From Alcaligenes faecalis (GTDB taxonomy: Bacteria; Pseudomonadota; Gammaproteobacteria; Burkholderiales; Burkholderiaceae_B), in assembly GCF_041521385.1 (NCBI RefSeq), contig NZ_CP168006.1:2786295-2850294 (forward strand): a DNA stretch of 64,000 nucleotides, read 5' to 3'. How positions within the stretch are numbered: position 1 is the stretch's first letter; every line of letters starts with the position of its first letter. The notes beneath the pieces were generated by a model that saw only the letters and a list, made by a program, of their open reading frames with translations, was not told where the DNA came from and ran no database searches. A program made the position numbers and the translations under genes. Shown one piece after another: positions 61,386 through 64,000 of this stretch.

Positions 61386-61637
61386 TTAACTGCGCGGGCC
61401 GCGCTTGGCGTGTTCCAGGCTGCACCAGGTGTGATGATTGCTCATCAGGGCTTCGGAGCGGGGCAAAAAAATACCACAGTGCGCGCAACGAACCATCTCT
61501 TCTGCCTTGCCTTGTTTACGGGGCGGGCGCATGGTCGGGTTGGGTGGGTTGTGTTTGCGGGCCTTGTTTTGCGACAGGATGCGGACAATGATCATGCCCA
61601 CCAGAATGGCGACAACCCAGAATAAGACTTTACCCAA
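61386..61637 (-). CDS. PP0621-family membrane-anchored zinc-ribbon protein
   Basis: An 83-residue protein of the PP0621 type. It has one N-terminal membrane helix (LFWVVAILVGMIIVRIL), a basic linker, and a C-terminal zinc-ribbon-like part with two Cys pairs (RCAHCGIFLP, then HHTWCSLEHA). The start is the TTG at 61637, preceded by GAGGG; longer readings to 61781 lie inside the upstream gene. The start overlaps the end of the ccsA-like gene by 8 bases, and 4 bp separate it from ampD. The role is unknown. Confidence 0.75.
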   Translation of the reverse strand: MGKVLFWVVAILVGMIIVRILSQNKARKHNPPNPTMRPPRKQGKAEEMVRCAHCGIFLPRSEALMSNHHTWCSLEHAKRGPRS

Positions 61638-62481
61638 TTTTCCCTCGTTGCAAGATGACGTCCAGTACAAAGTGGCTGCCTGTATAGGCCAGCAGCAGGA
61701 AGGCAAAACCGGCCAGGGTCCAGCGCAAGGCAATGCGACCCCGCCATCCATACTGTTTTCGGCCCCATAGTAAGCCACCAAATGTAACCCAGGATAGCAA
61801 GGTAAAGACAGTTTTATGGTCAGCGGGTAAAAATTTACCGTCTATTGCCATGGAGACGGCAGCGCCGCTCAGGATGGTGAAGGTCAGAATGAAAAAAGAG
61901 ACGCGGATCAGGCGAAATAGCAACTCTTCTTGCACCAGTAGAGGCGGCATGGTGTCCAGCATTCGGCTAAATAAACCACGTTGCTCCTGATGAAGAATAG
62001 GGCGGTGCAGTTGGCGATCCAGTGCTGTCATCAAGACGGCGTGCAGGGCGGCCACGGTGCTCAGTCCATAGGCGACCAAGGCAATCATCAAGTGGAGGCG
62101 CAGCCATTCATTGCCGACATGGTTGACGATATGGCCTTTGGGAAAGGCCATGGCCAGCAGGCTGACGATTGTAGCTGCAGGCAGTAGAATGAGCAGCAGG
62201 CTGTCCAGACGCAGATACAGGCTTTGAAACCAGAACACCACCATGCCCAGCCAGATTGCCGCCGACAGGGCCAACGCCCAGCTCAGATGTAGCCCTTGGG
62301 GCAGTACAATCGTCAGCAGCAGGCCCGCCCCATGCACAATGATGGCGCAGAGCAAAGCCACCCGGCTGGGGGCGTTCAGTACGGTTCGGGTGCTGCCGCG
62401 AGTCAACGGACGCCATAGCGAGATCGACAGCACGATGTACGCCAGTGCGGCGAGCAAGTGAAATACAATACTTGCAGACAT
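61630..62481 (-). CDS. CcsA-like cytochrome c assembly membrane protein
   Basis: A 283-residue membrane protein with about eight helices, of the cytochrome c assembly protein family often found next to ffh in betaproteobacteria and gammaproteobacteria. Conserved pieces are LRLHLMIALVAYGLSTVAAL near residue 135, LPADHKTVFTLLSWVTFGGL near 225 and RWTLAGFAFLLLAYTGSHFV near 255, with His residues that may bind haem. The ATG at 62481 is preferred over an upstream one at 62523. It is divergent from ffh. Confidence 0.85.
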   Translation of the reverse strand: MSASIVFHLLAALAYIVLSISLWRPLTRGSTRTVLNAPSRVALLCAIIVHGAGLLLTIVLPQGLHLSWALALSAAIWLGMVVFWFQSLYLRLDSLLLILLPAATIVSLLAMAFPKGHIVNHVGNEWLRLHLMIALVAYGLSTVAALHAVLMTALDRQLHRPILHQEQRGLFSRMLDTMPPLLVQEELLFRLIRVSFFILTFTILSGAAVSMAIDGKFLPADHKTVFTLLSWVTFGGLLWGRKQYGWRGRIALRWTLAGFAFLLLAYTGSHFVLDVILQRGKIG

Positions 62482-62584
62482 AAGTCCCGGATTTCCTGAA
62501 AAACGGTACGGGGCGTACCTCAAGTGGCCATTTTATTCTTATTCGTAGACCACACGATAACCTAGTTTAAGCGAACCCAGTCCT

Positions 62585-64000
62585 ATGTTTGAAAATCTGA
62601 CCCAGCGTATGTCGCGTGTGGTGAAAACCATGCGCGGACAGGCTCGTCTGACCGAATCCAATACTCAGGAGATGTTGAGGGAAGTGCGTCTGGCGCTGCT
62701 GGAGGCGGACGTGGCCTTGCCTGTCGTGCGTGATTTTGTTGCACGGGTTAAAGAAAAAGCACTTGGCGTTGAAGTGGCCGACAGTTTGAACCCCGGTCAG
62801 GCGCTGGTGGGGGTTGTTCACCAGGAACTGACCAATCTGATGGGGGCAGACCTGGGTGATGACGCCAGCGAGCTGTCCCTGGCGGCGCAGCCACCGGCTA
62901 TTATTCTGATGGCGGGCTTGCAAGGGGCGGGTAAAACCACCACCACCGGCAAGCTGGCCAAATGGCTGAGTGAAGGCGGTCATGCTCAGCATGGTCGTAA
63001 AACGGGCAAGAAAAAAGTGCTGGTGGTCAGTGCTGACGTCTATCGTCCCGCCGCTATCGAGCAGTTGAAAACCGTTGCTGCTCAAGTGGGCGTGGAGTTC
63101 CTGCCCTCCGACCCCAGCCAGAAACCGGCCGACATTGCCCGCAATGCCCTGGACCACGCCAAGCGCCATCACTTTGATGTGCTGATTGTCGATACGGCCG
63201 GTCGCCTGGGTATTGATGAAGAAATGATGCGCGAGATTCGCGCCCTGTACGACCTGCTGAATCCCATCGAAACCCTGTTCGTGGTGGACGCCATGCAGGG
63301 TCAGGATGCGGTGAACGTCGCCAAAGCTTTTGCAGACGCTTTGCCATTGACCGGTGTGGTACTGACCAAGCTGGATGGTGATGCACGTGGTGGTGCCGCC
63401 TTGTCGGTGCGCCATGTCACTGGCAAACCGTTGAAGTTTGTGGGTGTGTCGGAAAAACTGGATGGTCTGGAGCCATTTCACCCCGAGCGTATGGCTCAGC
63501 GCGTGTTGGGCATGGGGGACATTGTTTCTCTGGTTGAACAAGCCCAGCGCAATATCGACATTGCCGATGCGCAAAAGATTACTGACAAGATCAAGGCGGG
63601 CGACAAGTTCGACTTGAACGACTTTCGGGACCAGTTGCAGCAAGTCAAGAAGTTGGGTGATATGGGTTCTTTGTTGGAAAAACTGCCTGCGCAGTTCTCC
63701 CAGGCGGCGTCCCAGTTGCAAGGCGGCCAGGCTGAACAGCAGTTGCGTCGTACTGAAGGCATCTTGAACTCCATGACGCCGGCCGAGCGCGCCAAGCCTG
63801 AATTATTGAAGGCCTCGCGCAAGCGTCGTATTGCGGCGGGTTCGGGTGTGCCGGTGCAAGAGGTTAACCGCTTGCTAAATCAGTTCGAGCAAATGCAAGG
63901 CATGATGAAGCAGATGAAAAAAGGCGGCATGGCCAAAATGATGCGCGGCCTGGGCGGTATGGGTGCCTTGAAAGGTCTGGCTGGTAAAGGCTTCAAGGGC
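62585..64000 (+). CDS. ffh: signal recognition particle GTPase Ffh (runs to window edge)
   Basis: 472 codons of Ffh are present and the frame is still open at the edge. The N domain begins MFENLTQRMSRVVKTMRGQA. The GTPase domain has GLQGAGKTTTTGKLA near residue 105, the DTAGRL loop near 200 and LTKLDGDARGGAALS near 260. The methionine-rich M domain includes QMQGMMKQMKKGGMAKMMRG near the end and binds signal sequences and the 4.5S RNA. The ATG at 62585 fits the family start. Confidence 0.96.
   Translation, partial: MFENLTQRMSRVVKTMRGQARLTESNTQEMLREVRLALLEADVALPVVRDFVARVKEKALGVEVADSLNPGQALVGVVHQELTNLMGADLGDDASELSLAAQPPAIILMAGLQGAGKTTTTGKLAKWLSEGGHAQHGRKTGKKKVLVVSADVYRPAAIEQLKTVAAQVGVEFLPSDPSQKPADIARNALDHAKRHHFDVLIVDTAGRLGIDEEMMREIRALYDLLNPIETLFVVDAMQGQDAVNVAKAFADALPLTGVVLTKLDGDARGGAALSVRHVTGKPLKFVGVSEKLDGLEPFHPERMAQRVLGMGDIVSLVEQAQRNIDIADAQKITDKIKAGDKFDLNDFRDQLQQVKKLGDMGSLLEKLPAQFSQAASQLQGGQAEQQLRRTEGILNSMTPAERAKPELLKASRKRRIAAGSGVPVQEVNRLLNQFEQMQGMMKQMKKGGMAKMMRGLGGMGALKGLAGKGFKG

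Noticed and set aside
61386..61781. Longer version of the PP0621-like protein
   Set aside because: The extension overlaps the ccsA-like gene; the TTG at 61637 has a ribosome site and family-like start.
62567..63721. A 384-codon open frame antisense to ffh
   Set aside because: ffh on the plus strand has all GTPase motifs and runs through the region.

Overview
The window reads as chromosomal DNA of a betaproteobacterium of the Alcaligenaceae, most like Alcaligenes. The pointers are two Bug-type tripartite-tricarboxylate solute receptors, TonB/Fur iron genes of Bordetella/Alcaligenes type, the ampD, PP0621-like, ccsA-like and ffh neighbourhood, moderate-to-high GC, and many LysR, MarR, GntR and AraC regulators beside small catabolic operons. 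The assignment is by gene content and protein resemblance; no search was run.

Layout. 1-4200 is a lower-GC catabolic block: BCCT transporter (cut by the window edge), M19-family dipeptidase-like protein, aldehyde dehydrogenase and a divergent LysR regulator. 4270-9209 holds a sulfatase with a Bug receptor, a divergent MarR regulator, an orphan ferredoxin-type reductase and an acetyltransferase. 9299-18861 is a seven-gene siderophore-uptake operon on the minus strand: TonB receptor, CeuE/FatB-like lipoprotein, ATPase, two permeases and a pair of YbtP/YbtQ-like ABC proteins, starting from a Fur-box promoter near 19002-19041. 19236-24622 is a lactate operon (lldP-lldR-lldD-dld) with two LldR-type operators 119 bp apart. 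25134 encodes an iron-box-preceded TetR-like regulator with an unusual C-terminal domain. 26360-27602 holds a small SRPBCC-like protein and a GntR/UTRA regulator. 27646-30909 is kynR, kynU and an amino-acid permease. 31269 is an exported YtcJ-like amidohydrolase. 33187-39010 is a glycerophosphodiester uptake operon (DeoR/GlpR-like regulator, ugpC-B-A-E order, GpdQ-like phosphodiesterase) with a tandem Pho box and a GlpR-like palindrome in front.

39114-43135 contains a decayed TonB-receptor tail, a yybP-ykoY manganese riboswitch with an intrinsic terminator before a TerC-family gene, a parvulin, a YaiI protein, a MazG-like pyrophosphohydrolase, an antitoxin fragment and an HD hydrolase. 43251-45409 is a Bug receptor with an enolase-superfamily enzyme. 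45843-50004 has an Hsp15-like protein, a DHA2 exporter with its TetR regulator and operator, and a ferric-reductase-like flavoprotein. 50257-50989 is a deletion scar joining the 3' halves of an amidase gene and a LysR gene. 50981-56245 holds an AraC regulator with an AhpD-like protein, four tandem 77-78 bp GC-rich repeats, a YdhR-like monooxygenase, a DMT permease and htpG. 56658-60782 is an iron operon (Fiu-like receptor, PiuC, FMN hydroxy-acid oxidase). 60770-64000 holds ampD, a PP0621-like gene, a ccsA-like gene and ffh, which runs to the window edge.

Iron is the recurring theme: two receptors plus a receptor relic, two large Fur-type operons, a Fur-box-preceded regulator, a ferric-reductase-like protein and possibly a Fur-regulated exporter. 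No siderophore biosynthesis gene is present, so the import genes may serve foreign siderophores. I found no rRNA, tRNA, CRISPR array, prophage or intact insertion sequence. The features most worth following up are the Pho box/GlpR-operator control of the ugp operon, the TetR fusion with its shared iron promoter, the seven-gene uptake operon, the 77-bp repeats and the amidase/LysR scar.
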